DNA of 64,000 nt from Rhodospirillaceae bacterium (GTDB taxonomy: Bacteria; Pseudomonadota; Alphaproteobacteria; Rhodospirillales; Rhodospirillaceae). The stretch covers positions 1 through 64,000 of the forward strand of contig JAQWQC010000034.1 in the NCBI GenBank assembly GCA_029245025.1, written 5' to 3'. The notes beneath the pieces are model-generated. The model ran no database searches. It was not told where the DNA came from and worked only from the letters and a program-made list of their open reading frames with translations. Shown piece by piece: positions 38,591 to 47,569 of the stretch. A program made the position numbers and the translations under genes. Numbering within the stretch: position 1 is the first letter of the stretch; each line of letters opens with the position of its first letter.

Positions 38591-38929
38591 ATGGAGGATT
38601 CGGCTGATATGGACGCGCTTGCCCAGCGTTATATTGAACTCTGGCAAGATCAAATGACCCAGATTTCGGCCGATCCGGCCATCACCGAGGCCTGGAAGTC
38701 GGTTTTTGAGACCGCTGCCAAGAACGTAGGACTAACCTCTGACGTATTCGCCGCATACACCGCCGCCTTCGCAGGAACAGGCACCAGCCAACCAGGCGCC
38801 GCGCCCGGGTCCGCGCCCACTGCCCCTGCATCTAGCGATGGAGGGTCTGACCTTGCAGATGTGCTTCGCCGGCTTGATGCCTTGGAGCGTCGGATCGCCG
38901 ATCTCGAAGCCGATAGAGCAGGCGGTTGA
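38591..38929 (+). CDS. Small coiled-coil protein preceding PhaC (possible PHA-synthase partner)
   Basis: A 112-residue soluble protein. The N-terminal half (AQRYIELWQDQMTQISADPAI, ~11-31) is helical with a W-Q-Q pattern reminiscent of PhaE; a Pro/Ala-rich linker (~65-85) follows, and the end is a leucine-heptad coil, LADVLRRLDALERRIADLE (~87-105). Class III synthases need PhaE and class IV need PhaR subunits; the adjoining PhaC is short like those, and its frame overlaps this gene by about 50-90 bases. I therefore suspect a minimal synthase partner, but no family can be named with certainty. Start ATG at 38591, with GGAGG immediately after, no clear upstream ribosome site. Confidence 0.6.
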   Translation: MEDSADMDALAQRYIELWQDQMTQISADPAITEAWKSVFETAAKNVGLTSDVFAAYTAAFAGTGTSQPGAAPGSAPTAPASSDGGSDLADVLRRLDALERRIADLEADRAGG

Positions 38930-40025
38930 AGAGACGACCGGTAGACCACTGAACGGTGAGTCGTGGACCGAAAAATATGACCCAACTTTTTTTCTAAGTG
39001 CTCTGACCCGCGCCGGGCAGGATAAGCTTGCAACATTTGCGTCTGGTATCGCGGCATATCAAGAACATCCCCATCGTCGCGATTTGACGTCACCTCACCG
39101 ATGGGCTGAAGCCGAAACATTGCCCATTCTGGATTATGGCGGACCCACCGACGGTCAACCTGTCCTAGTTGTGCCGTCTCTTATCAATAAAGCGTACGTG
39201 CTCGACTTATTTAAGGACCGGAGTTTCATGCGTGCTCTTGCTGCGCACGGTTTGAACCCGTACCTGCTCGATTGGACAGACCCATCGCACTTTGATGCGG
39301 CCGCAGATCTCGACAGCTATATTGAGCAGGTATTGATACCGGCACTAGATAAGATCAAGCACTTTCATAGAAAGCCTGCTGTTTTGGTGGGCTATTGCAT
39401 GGGTGGCACGCTCACTACTGCACCTGCTGTTCTGCGCCCTGATCTCGTTGAGGCTTTGGTGTTGCTGGCTGCGCCATGGGATTTTCATACAGACAGTGAA
39501 GGGCTTCGCCAATTGTTGGGCGTTTCACGCACGGCCTTGGAAGCAACATTCGATACTCTTGGGCGGGCGCCCGTTGATTTGGTTCAAGCCTTGTTTGTTG
39601 GTCTTGATCCAACACTGGTCGGACGCAAGTTCCGGTCTTTTGCGGCAATGGACCTGAACAGCGACAGCGCGAAGCGATTTGTCGTTCTAGAGGATTGGTT
39701 AAACGACGGCGTTCCACTCGCGGGGCCGGTGGCGCGCACTTGTTTGTTTGAATGGTATCTCAATAACGCGACCGTTAACGAAGCTTGGCGAATTGGGTCG
39801 ACCGTGATTCAACCGCAAGAGATTGCGTGTCCAGCGCTTGCCGTGATTCCATCCAGGGACCGAATTGTGCCCCCAAGTTCGGCGGAATCGCTGGCCCATC
39901 TGATACCCGGTTCAACTGTTCAGTCTGTGGCCCTCGGTCACATCGGAATGATGGCGGGCCGCCGAGCGGCTAATGAGGTCTATGAACCGGTCGCCGACTG
40001 GATTACTAATGCTGCATCGCAATAA
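38838..40025 (+). CDS. phaC: Poly(3-hydroxyalkanoate) synthase (short, class III-like)
   Basis: An alpha/beta-fold polymerase of up to 395 residues, much shorter than class I PhaC (~560-600). The lipase-box-like GYCMGG (185-190, nucleophile Cys187) and the PSLINKAYVLDL block (~113-124), LLDWTDPS (~143-150), the acid in IPSRDRIVPP and His in LGHIGMM are all the PhaC signatures. It joins (R)-3-hydroxyacyl-CoA into polymer. The frame opens at 38838 and an ATG at 38877 is another start; both overlap the small upstream gene, so translational coupling is likely. phaA follows 63 bases later. Confidence 0.9.
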   Translation: MEGLTLQMCFAGLMPWSVGSPISKPIEQAVEETTGRPLNGESWTEKYDPTFFLSALTRAGQDKLATFASGIAAYQEHPHRRDLTSPHRWAEAETLPILDYGGPTDGQPVLVVPSLINKAYVLDLFKDRSFMRALAAHGLNPYLLDWTDPSHFDAAADLDSYIEQVLIPALDKIKHFHRKPAVLVGYCMGGTLTTAPAVLRPDLVEALVLLAAPWDFHTDSEGLRQLLGVSRTALEATFDTLGRAPVDLVQALFVGLDPTLVGRKFRSFAAMDLNSDSAKRFVVLEDWLNDGVPLAGPVARTCLFEWYLNNATVNEAWRIGSTVIQPQEIACPALAVIPSRDRIVPPSSAESLAHLIPGSTVQSVALGHIGMMAGRRAANEVYEPVADWITNAASQ

Positions 40026-40088
40026 TACTTATCGCGCTGCGGCATCCAGAATAGTAATGCGCTGCAGGGCTTTCGAACAGGACTTACT

Positions 40089-41264
40089 ATGACTGACATC
40101 GTTATCACTTCAGCAGTACGCACCCCCATCGGTTCATTCTCAGGCAGCCTCTCCGGTTTACAGGCCGCAGAACTTGGGCAGATCGTTATTCAAGAAGCGC
40201 TAGCGCGCGCAAAAGTGGACGCAGCCGACGTATCTGAAGTTGTGATGGGGCAGGTGTTGGCAGCCGGTAATGGTCAGAACCCCGCCAGGCAGGCCTCTAT
40301 CGGCGCTGGTGTGCCGAAGGAGGTACCAGCAATGACCATCAATCAGGTTTGTGGGTCTGGCTTGAAAGCAGTGGCGCTTGGCGTGAGTGGCATTCTCGCA
40401 GGGGACAATACCATCGTCGTCGCTGGTGGACAGGAGAGCATGTCTAACTCACCTCACTGCACCTATTTGCGCAGCGCCACAAAAATGGGTGACACCCAAC
40501 TTGTCGATACCATGATTAAAGACGGATTGTGGGATGCCTTTAATGGCTACCACATGGGAAAGACCGCCGAAAACATTGCTGAGAAATGGCAATTTACCCG
40601 CGAAGTCCAAGACGAGTTTGCGGCAACCTCCCAACAGAAGGCTGAGAAGGCTCTCGGTGTCGGCCGGTTCACCAACGAGATCGTGCCCGTGACCATCAAG
40701 GTTAAGCGGGAAGACAAAGTCTTTGACATAGACGAATACCCACGAGCCGGTGCAACGGTCGAGTCACTCGGTAAATTGCGTCCCGCATTTTCGAAAGACG
40801 GTACGGTCACGGCGGGCAATGCGTCAGGCATTAATGATGGTGCGGCAGCGGTTGTTCTAATGACTGCAGATGAAGCGGAGGCCCGCGGTCTAACGCCGAT
40901 TGCTCGAGTTGCGTCTTGGGCGCAAGTAGGTGTCGATCCAGCGATCATGGGGATGGGTCCCATTCCGGCCTCGCGCAAAGCGCTCGAGAAAGCGGGTTGG
41001 TCTTCTGACGACCTTGATTTGATAGAAGCCAATGAAGCTTTTGCTGCTCAGTCTTTGGCGGTGTGTGGTGATCTTGGTTTTGACCCCGACAAGGTCAACG
41101 TCAATGGAGGCGCCATTGCTCTTGGTCATCCAATCGGCGCATCAGGCTGCCGCGTCTTGGTGACACTGTTGCATGAAATGCAAAAGCGAGACGCACAGAA
41201 GGGCCTAACGACCCTGTGTATTGGTGGCGGTATGGGTATCGCAATGTGCGTGGAACGCACGTAA
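40089..41264 (+). CDS. phaA: Acetyl-CoA C-acetyltransferase (beta-ketothiolase)
   Basis: A 391-residue thiolase condensing two acetyl-CoA to acetoacetyl-CoA, first step of PHB synthesis. The nucleophile is Cys88 ([12 protein letters not shown]), with GHPIGASG at ~346-353 holding the His and [10 protein letters not shown] at ~377-386 holding the second Cys. Length and N-terminus ([15 protein letters not shown]) match PhaA exactly. It is in line after phaC, so the operon supplies substrate and polymer; the reductase phaB is not here and must be elsewhere. Confidence 0.93.
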   Translation: MTDIVITSAVRTPIGSFSGSLSGLQAAELGQIVIQEALARAKVDAADVSEVVMGQVLAAGNGQNPARQASIGAGVPKEVPAMTINQVCGSGLKAVALGVSGILAGDNTIVVAGGQESMSNSPHCTYLRSATKMGDTQLVDTMIKDGLWDAFNGYHMGKTAENIAEKWQFTREVQDEFAATSQQKAEKALGVGRFTNEIVPVTIKVKREDKVFDIDEYPRAGATVESLGKLRPAFSKDGTVTAGNASGINDGAAAVVLMTADEAEARGLTPIARVASWAQVGVDPAIMGMGPIPASRKALEKAGWSSDDLDLIEANEAFAAQSLAVCGDLGFDPDKVNVNGGAIALGHPIGASGCRVLVTLLHEMQKRDAQKGLTTLCIGGGMGIAMCVERT

Positions 41265-41336
41265 AGGCTCCTCCCCCGCTTCTGGCTTTATGCCAATATG
41301 ACCGGTAGGCGTCTTGAACACTCAGGGAGTTTCATC

Positions 41337-41477
41337 ATGCGCGTCTATACAACGTCTATTGCTGTTCTATACACGGCGTTGTTCACCACACCTGCCGTAG
41401 GACAAGACACAGCGTGCCCCAATGTAGACGGAAACGATGTAATCCATGGTAGGCGGTCTGGTTTCACTCTATCATAA
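41337..41477 (+). CDS. Short secreted peptide or truncated exported protein (46 aa)
   Basis: ATG at 41337 follows a good CAGGGAG ribosome site and encodes 46 residues: a hydrophobic signal-like start (MRVYTTSIAVLYTALFTTPAVGQD, cleavage plausible near residue 23) and then TACPNVDGNDVIHG with a single cysteine, ending at TAA 41475. It is either a small secreted peptide or the N-terminus of a truncated periplasmic protein. It is between phaA and an alpha/beta hydrolase gene in the same direction. Confidence 0.4.
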   Translation: MRVYTTSIAVLYTALFTTPAVGQDTACPNVDGNDVIHGRRSGFTLS

Positions 41478-41517
41478 GGGTCAGGCATAGGTCAGATAAT
41501 GCAGATGAGGACGGGGC

Positions 41518-42498
41518 ATGGGCACCAGAATAATGACGGTCATCGCCATCATCTCCATCATCGGCGCAATCGTAGTTGCCGTGTTGACCGCCTTTCGATC
41601 CGATGCTTTTCGTCTGACCTTGGAAGAGCTGCGAGTCTTGTATGCGACCGAGCAATCTTGCTTTGTGGATATCGCCGGTATCTCAACCCACTATCAAGAT
41701 GAAGGAGAAGGGTACCCGATTGTTCTTCTGCATGGCTCCGAGGGCACGCTACGCACCTGGGATACAACTGTCGCTGCGCTGAAAGACCGCTATCGCCTAA
41801 TCCGGCTGGAATTTCCTGGTCGTGGGTTATCTGAGGCTGGCGCGCCAGGTGTCGTTGGTGACGATGTGACGCTGCACGGCATGGTGATGGACCTTCTCGA
41901 CCAGTTGGGTGTCGACGGTCCATTTTCCGTTATCGGTCAATCTAGCGGCGGAACCATAGCTACGCGTGTGGCGAACAATTTCCCGAGCCGCGTTGAAAAA
42001 CTCATAGTGATCAACATGCCCTCCTCGCCGGTGAGTATTCCACGCAGCGCCCGGCCATCAAATGTGCGCCGGGCAATGATATTGAACGACGACATTTTGA
42101 AGTTTCGTACCCGTGGGTTTTGGCACACCTATTATTCCTACCTCTGGGGGGAATCAGAGCTACTCAGCGATGACTTAGTTACCCTGCTGTACGACCAGAA
42201 CCGTCGTATTCGTGCTCCGATGGCTTTACCATTGATCCCTGCAAACTTCTCGCCAGAACAGGCAGACCGCAACTTGGGTGGCGTTACGGCGCCGACGCTG
42301 GTGATTTGGGCCATGTCTGATCCAGTGCTGACACCAAGTCAGCTTGACGCTCTGAGCAGCCGTATGACTCAGGCATCGTTGACGGTTCATAAGTTACCCA
42401 TCACTGGCCACTTCCCTTCACTAGAAGCGCCGGAGCTTATACTCCCGCCGATGATGGCGTTTCTTGAAGCGAGTACAGAGCGAGAGTTAGACGAATAG
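41518..42498 (+). CDS. Membrane-anchored alpha/beta hydrolase
   Basis: A 326-residue alpha/beta-fold hydrolase with an N-terminal membrane anchor (~6-25, VIAIISIIGAIVVAVLTAF). The oxyanion strand is PIVLLHGSEGTLRTW (~67-81), the nucleophile Ser in GQSSGGT (~140-146), the acid in VIWAMSDPVLTP (~262-273) and His in PITGHFPSLEAP (~296-307). It acts on an unidentified ester, lactone or epoxide. GAGG precedes the start. It is convergent with rsmA (34-base gap). A second start lies at the inner ATG of residue 5. Confidence 0.87.
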   Translation: MGTRIMTVIAIISIIGAIVVAVLTAFRSDAFRLTLEELRVLYATEQSCFVDIAGISTHYQDEGEGYPIVLLHGSEGTLRTWDTTVAALKDRYRLIRLEFPGRGLSEAGAPGVVGDDVTLHGMVMDLLDQLGVDGPFSVIGQSSGGTIATRVANNFPSRVEKLIVINMPSSPVSIPRSARPSNVRRAMILNDDILKFRTRGFWHTYYSYLWGESELLSDDLVTLLYDQNRRIRAPMALPLIPANFSPEQADRNLGGVTAPTLVIWAMSDPVLTPSQLDALSSRMTQASLTVHKLPITGHFPSLEAPELILPPMMAFLEASTERELDE

Positions 42499-42532
42499 CC
42501 AAAATGCTGATCTCGGTTGGTGAGCAGTATCA

Positions 42533-43363
42533 CTATTGTGCGGCCACGGCCCGTGCCAAAGCACAGAAGTCTGTCACCGAGATTTGCTCGGGACGCTGTG
42601 TTGGGTCTAGGCCCGCTGTCCCGCAAAGTGCCTGGGCATCACCGAGGCTTTTTAGACTGGATCGCAACATTTTCCGCCGCTGGCCAAAGGCGGCAGTCGT
42701 AACTTGGGCCAGGATCGCGGCATCTGCGTCGGCGACTGGGTGCTCTAGCGGCACCGCGTGTATGACCGTTGACTCCACTTTCGGCGGCGGGGTGAAAGCT
42801 TCTCGTGGAACATCGAGTACCTGAGTTACTTTCCACCGCCATCCTGCAAGAACAGATAAACGCCCATATATTTTTGACCCAGGACCTGCGGCGATGCGAG
42901 CGGCGACCTCTTTCTGAATCATCACTGTCAAAGACGTGAACGCGTCGGGCCTAGAAAGCCAACGAACCAAAAGTTCGGTGCCTATGTTGTACGGCAGATT
43001 GGCAACAATGCGGCGCGGTGTGTGGCCAATAGTTGAGGCATCTACTTTGAGGGCGTCACCTTTGGTTACCTCGAGTTTGCCCGTCCAAACTGCTGATACC
43101 TCTGCGAGCGCGCCTATGCACCGTTCGTCTTTCTCGATGGCGACGACTGTTGCACCCGCGTCAAGAAGTGCTCTGGTCAGTCCGCCGGGTCCAGGACCCA
43201 CCTCAATAGTGGTGCCTTTAGAAATGTCACCGGCGATGCGTGCGATCCGTGCCGTCAAGTTGAGGTCTAACAGGAAGTGCTGGCCCAGCCCTTTGCGAGG
43301 CGCAAGGCGGTGTGCCCGGATGACGTCGCGCAACGGTGGCAGATCAGACTTCATATCAAGCAC
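42533..43363 (-). CDS. rsmA: 16S rRNA (adenine1518-N6/adenine1519-N6) dimethyltransferase
   Basis: A 276-residue KsgA/Dim1 enzyme that dimethylates A1518 and A1519 in helix 45 of 16S r[11 protein letters not shown] (~26-33), [13 protein letters not shown] (~55-67) and the catalytic NLPYN (122-126) are all intact. The GTG start overlaps the pdxA stop by one base; an ATG three codons later is also possible. It closes the surA-pdxA-rsmA transcription unit, the standard arrangement across proteobacteria. Confidence 0.95.
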   Translation of the reverse strand: MLDMKSDLPPLRDVIRAHRLAPRKGLGQHFLLDLNLTARIARIAGDISKGTTIEVGPGPGGLTRALLDAGATVVAIEKDERCIGALAEVSAVWTGKLEVTKGDALKVDASTIGHTPRRIVANLPYNIGTELLVRWLSRPDAFTSLTVMIQKEVAARIAAGPGSKIYGRLSVLAGWRWKVTQVLDVPREAFTPPPKVESTVIHAVPLEHPVADADAAILAQVTTAAFGQRRKMLRSSLKSLGDAQALCGTAGLDPTQRPEQISVTDFCALARAVAAQ

Positions 43364-44388
43364 TAACCAGAGGTGCGGTTGGCGGCGATTTCTGCGGCCA
43401 TACGAATTGCAGCAACCAAGCTGTCGCAGCGTGCCGTGCCTGTGCCAGCTATACTGAAGGCCGTGCCATGGTCCGGAGACGTGCGGACAAAGGGCAGGCC
43501 TAAGGTCACATTGACACCGCCATAAAAATCTAAGGTCTTCAGGGGAATGAGAGCCTGATCATGATACATGCAGAGCACCGCATCGGCAGTCTCTCGTGCG
43601 TCCGTATGGAACAGCGTGTCAGATGGCAAAGGGCCAAAAGCATTGATTCCTTTGTCCTGAAGCGCGCTCACTGCTGGCGTGATGATCCGCGTTTCCTCGT
43701 CGCCGAATTTCCCGTCTTCCCCGGCATGGGGATTGAGTGCCGCCACAGCGAGTCTTGGGCTTTCAACACCAAAATCTTGTTCTAATGCCAAAGCGACAAC
43801 CGTGCCGTGGTTCACGATTGCATCCGTGGTTAACGCGTTTGCAGCGTCTGCGTGCGCTATGTGTATGGTCACGGGGATAACGCGCAACCCACCGCGCACT
43901 CTGGCGCTGGCCAACATCATCACTGGCTGGCTGCCTGGTCCGGCGAGCTGCCCCAGGTATTCCGTATGGCCAGGATGTGTGAACCCTGCATCCTGCATGC
44001 TGGCCTTATGGATTGGGTTGGTCACCATGGAAGAGGCGTGGCCGTCTTTTACTAGAGCCACAGCTTTATCAATTGCACCCATGACCGCGCTCGCATTTTT
44101 TGAGTCTGGCGTGCCAAGTGTGGCTGGCGCCGACAAAGGTGGGTTAACCGGTAAAACTGGAAGCGCTTTTGTAAAATGATCGTGTGTCTCATCTGGGCCG
44201 GCGATGGTTTGGATGGAGCAGTCGAGTTTGAGTTGTAATGCTAAGGCGCCGAGACGGCCCGGGTCGTCTATAACAAAGAAGGGTGGGAGAGATTCTCGAT
44301 GCTCGACCCACGCCTTAAGAAGGCAGTCCCCACCAACACCCGCAGGGTCTCCCATCGTGACAACAACCGGGGCGACCGGCTCTGACAT
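43363..44388 (-). CDS. pdxA: 4-hydroxythreonine-4-phosphate dehydrogenase
   Basis: A 341-residue NAD-dependent enzyme of pyridoxal phosphate synthesis, using a metal held by histidines. [15 protein letters not shown] (~13-27), the TNPIHKASM block (~141-149), [10 protein letters not shown] (~157-166), and [11 protein letters not shown] (~274-284) are the family motifs. It joins surA (TAATG, one-base overlap) and rsmA (one-base overlap), so all three are translationally coupled. Length is typical. Confidence 0.95.
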   Translation of the reverse strand: MSEPVAPVVVTMGDPAGVGGDCLLKAWVEHRESLPPFFVIDDPGRLGALALQLKLDCSIQTIAGPDETHDHFTKALPVLPVNPPLSAPATLGTPDSKNASAVMGAIDKAVALVKDGHASSMVTNPIHKASMQDAGFTHPGHTEYLGQLAGPGSQPVMMLASARVRGGLRVIPVTIHIAHADAANALTTDAIVNHGTVVALALEQDFGVESPRLAVAALNPHAGEDGKFGDEETRIITPAVSALQDKGINAFGPLPSDTLFHTDARETADAVLCMYHDQALIPLKTLDFYGGVNVTLGLPFVRTSPDHGTAFSIAGTGTARCDSLVAAIRMAAEIAANRTSG

Positions 44389-45674
44389 TAGAGCCGTACG
44401 TCGATCAGGGCTTGGCGGCGCAAGTCGCGCAACCGCTGACGTGAAATCGTGTCGAGCTTTTCGCTTTCAAGCCGGGAGTAAACTTGGTTCTGTGACGGTA
44501 GGCCGCTATCTTCTTGGCGCTCACACACCATGACAAACAAGCGCGCGCCAGCAATGTTCACCGGAGCGCTGACCAGGCTGACTGGCAAATTCATCACCTT
44601 ATCGCGCACAGCTTCTGGCAGGCCGCCGACACGAATGAGCTCAACTGGTCCAGAGCCAGGACCACCAACTTCCTCGGCCCAATCATTCATCTGCGAGCAG
44701 CTGAAGATTTGTGTCTGAATGGCATTAGTGAGTTGGTTTAATCGTTCTGGTGAGAGTGCGGTGCGCCCAACTGTTGGCAAATAAATTTGACTTAAGGTCA
44801 CGGCAGCCATCAAAGGAGAGGCTTCGGCTGTCGCCCGTTGATCACGGAGGGCCAGGATCGTGTATCCCGATACCGTGCGAATGGGGTCCGATGTTTCTCC
44901 CGTCCTCATGCGAACGACTGCCCGTTCGAGCTCGGGTTCAAGTTCGGAGCCTTGGATCCACCCCAAATCGCCACCAACTGCTGCCGTCGGACTTTGAGAG
45001 AACTGCTGGGCCAATGCGGGAAAAGGAGTGCCTTCTCGGGCGCGTTCTCCGAGTTGTTGCGCAAGACCAAAGACATCCGACTCTCGAGATCCAAGTCCGA
45101 TGGGAAGAAATATCTCGCCAAGCAGATATTCCGGCTTCCCTTGGTTGGCTCTAAGCCGATCAATAACGGCGTTCACCTCGTCTTCTGAAACCGTAACGTC
45201 GCGGGCGAGAATTTCGCGGACGACCCTCAGCCAAACCACATCGGCTTCAACTTGAGAATAGAAAGTGCCTGAGTCAATGCCTTGTTCGGCAAGCATATTA
45301 AAGAATGCACCGGGCGGCATTCCGTTGTTCTGTTCGATGATCTGCACCGCGGAAAGAACTTCCGCTTCTGTGGTTCCAATCTCTTCACGGCGCGCTTCTT
45401 GAACCTTTAGTTTTTCTTCAATAAGTGCATTCATGACCTGAGGTAATAACCTCTGGCGTATTTCAATTGTGTCCTCAAGGCCGGATGTGATGAGAAATAA
45501 CTGAATGCGCGACTGCACATCAAACAAGGTGATGACATCTTCATTGATCACCGCGGCGATCCGTACTGCATCCTGTTGCGCCTCAGGTCTTTGAGGGATG
45601 GCAACCAAGAAGAGAATACCTAGGGCGGTGAGGCTGGATATTCTAAAGAAAGACTTAAAAAGAAGTCGGTTCAT
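44388..45674 (-). CDS. surA: Periplasmic peptidyl-prolyl isomerase chaperone SurA
   Basis: A SurA-type chaperone for outer-membrane proteins. From the ATG at 45674 (428 residues) it has a signal peptide (FLVAIPQRPEAQQ), the SurA N-terminal domain with the first helix set (VNALIEEKLKVQEARRE) and a parvulin domain, YLLGEIFLPI ... FSQSPTAAVGGDLGWIQGSELEPELE ... GYTILALRD; the second parvulin region is degenerate. A longer frame reaches 45770 but lacks a signal. Its usual upstream neighbour lptD is displaced 6.4 kb away by an inverted efflux cassette. The stop overlaps pdxA by one base. Confidence 0.88.
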   Translation of the reverse strand: MNRLLFKSFFRISSLTALGILFLVAIPQRPEAQQDAVRIAAVINEDVITLFDVQSRIQLFLITSGLEDTIEIRQRLLPQVMNALIEEKLKVQEARREEIGTTEAEVLSAVQIIEQNNGMPPGAFFNMLAEQGIDSGTFYSQVEADVVWLRVVREILARDVTVSEDEVNAVIDRLRANQGKPEYLLGEIFLPIGLGSRESDVFGLAQQLGERAREGTPFPALAQQFSQSPTAAVGGDLGWIQGSELEPELERAVVRMRTGETSDPIRTVSGYTILALRDQRATAEASPLMAAVTLSQIYLPTVGRTALSPERLNQLTNAIQTQIFSCSQMNDWAEEVGGPGSGPVELIRVGGLPEAVRDKVMNLPVSLVSAPVNIAGARLFVMVCERQEDSGLPSQNQVYSRLESEKLDTISRQRLRDLRRQALIDVRL

Positions 45675-45875
45675 TGCCGCGTCCAAGCTCCCCGCTGTTC
45701 GTCGGACGTCATCTGAAACATTATGGCTCGGCTGAGCCCGTGTGCCGCGTACAATACTCATCTGGTCCATACCATTCCAGCCTACAATTTACCTAAGCGC
45801 TTAATCTGTGACCGGGCGTGTGGCAGAGATTCATCGACCCTAGTCTCCAAACATGATCATGATATAGTGAAAATC

Positions 45876-46232
45876 ATGACAACTCGACGGTACTTCCGCG
45901 GCGCCCCCCTTATTTTGCTGGCCGCTTTTCTGATTCTCCCACCACTAACGGGTGCGGTGGCTGAGGGTTTTGGTATTGATTTGACCCACCATCACTGCGA
46001 CTCTCAGGGTGATTTCCCAGATTCTCATGATTCAGACACCGATGATCTTGACCGCCATGGGGAAGCGGAGAGCGACCCGTTTCAATGTGATCAATGTCAC
46101 ATGGTTCTGGCTGCTCTAAACAATGATTTGCCGCGATTGATTCGTGCTTCGGCAATACTGCCCCAGCCCGGGCTAAGTCCCGTTTTGTCTTCAGTTCGCG
46201 TCCCCCCCGCCTTTAAGCCCCCTATCGTTTAA
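45876..46232 (+). CDS. Small His/Cys-rich exported protein (CzcI/CopI-like)
   Basis: A 118-residue exported protein opening the efflux cassette. After a signal-like segment (~9-28) comes a histidine/aspartate-rich region (THHHCDSQ, SHDSDTDDLDRHGEAE) and the CDQCHMVLAAL motif, which recalls the small DUF2946 or CzcI/CopI-type metal-binding proteins near heavy-metal efflux operons. I chose ATG 45876 over a longer frame at 45723 because it alone gives a signal peptide. Probably binds metal in the periplasm; function inferred. Confidence 0.65.
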   Translation: MTTRRYFRGAPLILLAAFLILPPLTGAVAEGFGIDLTHHHCDSQGDFPDSHDSDTDDLDRHGEAESDPFQCDQCHMVLAALNNDLPRLIRASAILPQPGLSPVLSSVRVPPAFKPPIV

Positions 46233-46237
46233 TCAAC

Positions 46238-46251
46238 TCAGCGAACGCTGA
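46238..46251. promoter_or_regulatory. 14-base perfect palindrome before the TolC-like gene
   Basis: TCAGCGAACGCTGA is a perfect inverted repeat located six bases after the small metal-binding protein and 65 bases before the TolC-like start. It might be an operator for the efflux genes or a hairpin in their transcript. Without a known regulator this is suggestive only. Confidence 0.35.
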
Positions 46252-46315
46252 TCTGATTGGTGTCTCGTTCGAATGCGACCGGGGCTGTGTATACGATGCA
46301 CTTTGGGGTGTACTT

Positions 46316-47569
46316 ATGACTTGTTTTGATTATTTAAGAGGCGGATTGCGCGTTCTCCTGTGCGCGATCGGCATGACGTTTTTGCTTGGACATTTAGGGT
46401 CTGTCTCTGCGCAGACATCTTTATCTCTATCCGATGTGGTGGCAGATGCGCTTCAGAATAGCGTTGATGTAGTCCGACTTGATCGAGACCTCGCGTTGCG
46501 TCTTGCTGACGCCATTGAAGTGGAGACGCGGCCAAACCCTGAAGTTGAAGCGTTAGCCCGGTATTCAGATAAAGGCGAAGGCGTTGGTCTCGAACTTGAG
46601 GTCAGTCAGCCTTTGCGGTTTTCTGATTTTATTCTGCGTCCTCTGTATGCCGCGGCTATTCGGCAGACGGCAACCATCGAACAAGAGGCGGGGTTGTTTG
46701 ATCTCGTGAATCGCGTGACGGAGTTGTACCTGGCGCATTGGGCAGCACAGTCCCGCGAAGCGATGGCTCGTAAGGCGGCTGAAAATGCGACAGAGATCAA
46801 TAATCAAATTGATTTCATCCGCCGTGAACAAACGTTGCCCACCGCACAGTTCAATGTCTTTGTGCCCGAGGCGCTGCGTCGGCGGGAGGAAGCTACGCTC
46901 TATGCTGCTGAGCGTGCTGTCCTTGAAGCGCGCCTCGCCTTTGAAACTGGAGGAGATGGCGGGGCTTTGATTTCAGCGGCTGCAGCGCCGTCTCCCTTGC
47001 CACCTTTAGAGCAGTTATTGGCGTTTGCGGCGGATAGGGAATTCGGCGCCCGCATGGCCCGCGCGAGGATTACGGTCAACGAGGCGCGTCTTAGAGTGGC
47101 TGAAAAAGACCGGCTGCCAATGATTACACCGCGGCTCAATTACGACATCGATCCAGGTGGTGCAGATCGGGTTTGGGGTATCGGTGTCGCCGTGGAAGTG
47201 CCGTTTTGGGACAGAAACGGAGCAGAAGTGGCGCGTGCGCAAGCCGCCTTGCGAGAGTCGCGCATGCACCTCGCTCAATTAAAAGGCGGCGCCCGCGAAG
47301 CATTGGTTATTGGGTTGTATCGGCAGGTGGCGCTGCTGGATAGCCGCGCCGAGGCCTACAACACACGCATCGTCCCGGCGTACCGCAAAACGTATCAGGA
47401 CATCCGTCAGATTTACGATCAGGGTCAGACAGACCTTCTGGATTTGTGGCAAGTGCAAGCGTCTCTGCTTGATGCCGAAGAGGATGCAATTACAACCGTT
47501 ATTGATGCGCTCACGGCACGCGTTGCCCTTGAGCGTGCTATCGGTGGTAAGATTGAACAGGTGAATTAA
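46316..47569 (+). CDS. TolC-family outer-membrane efflux protein (CusC/CzcC-like)
   Basis: A 417-residue outer-membrane channel of the TolC superfamily. A signal peptide (~10-32, SVSAQT) is followed by two similar halves of coiled-coil helices: LARYSDKGEGVGLELEVSQPL, RVTELYLAHWAAQSREAMA (first) and VEVPFWDRNGAEVARAQAALRESRMHLAQL (second). It ends directly before the adaptor gene. It is the outer component of the tripartite RND pump. GGGGTGT precedes the ATG. Confidence 0.88.
   Translation: MTCFDYLRGGLRVLLCAIGMTFLLGHLGSVSAQTSLSLSDVVADALQNSVDVVRLDRDLALRLADAIEVETRPNPEVEALARYSDKGEGVGLELEVSQPLRFSDFILRPLYAAAIRQTATIEQEAGLFDLVNRVTELYLAHWAAQSREAMARKAAENATEINNQIDFIRREQTLPTAQFNVFVPEALRRREEATLYAAERAVLEARLAFETGGDGGALISAAAAPSPLPPLEQLLAFAADREFGARMARARITVNEARLRVAEKDRLPMITPRLNYDIDPGGADRVWGIGVAVEVPFWDRNGAEVARAQAALRESRMHLAQLKGGAREALVIGLYRQVALLDSRAEAYNTRIVPAYRKTYQDIRQIYDQGQTDLLDLWQVQASLLDAEEDAITTVIDALTARVALERAIGGKIEQVN

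Noticed and set aside
43679-44179. 166-codon plus-strand frame
   Set aside because: Antisense to pdxA, Ala/Ser-rich shadow.
45852-45861. CATGATCATG palindrome before the efflux cassette
   Set aside because: Too short, and partly expected by chance in this AT-rich leader.
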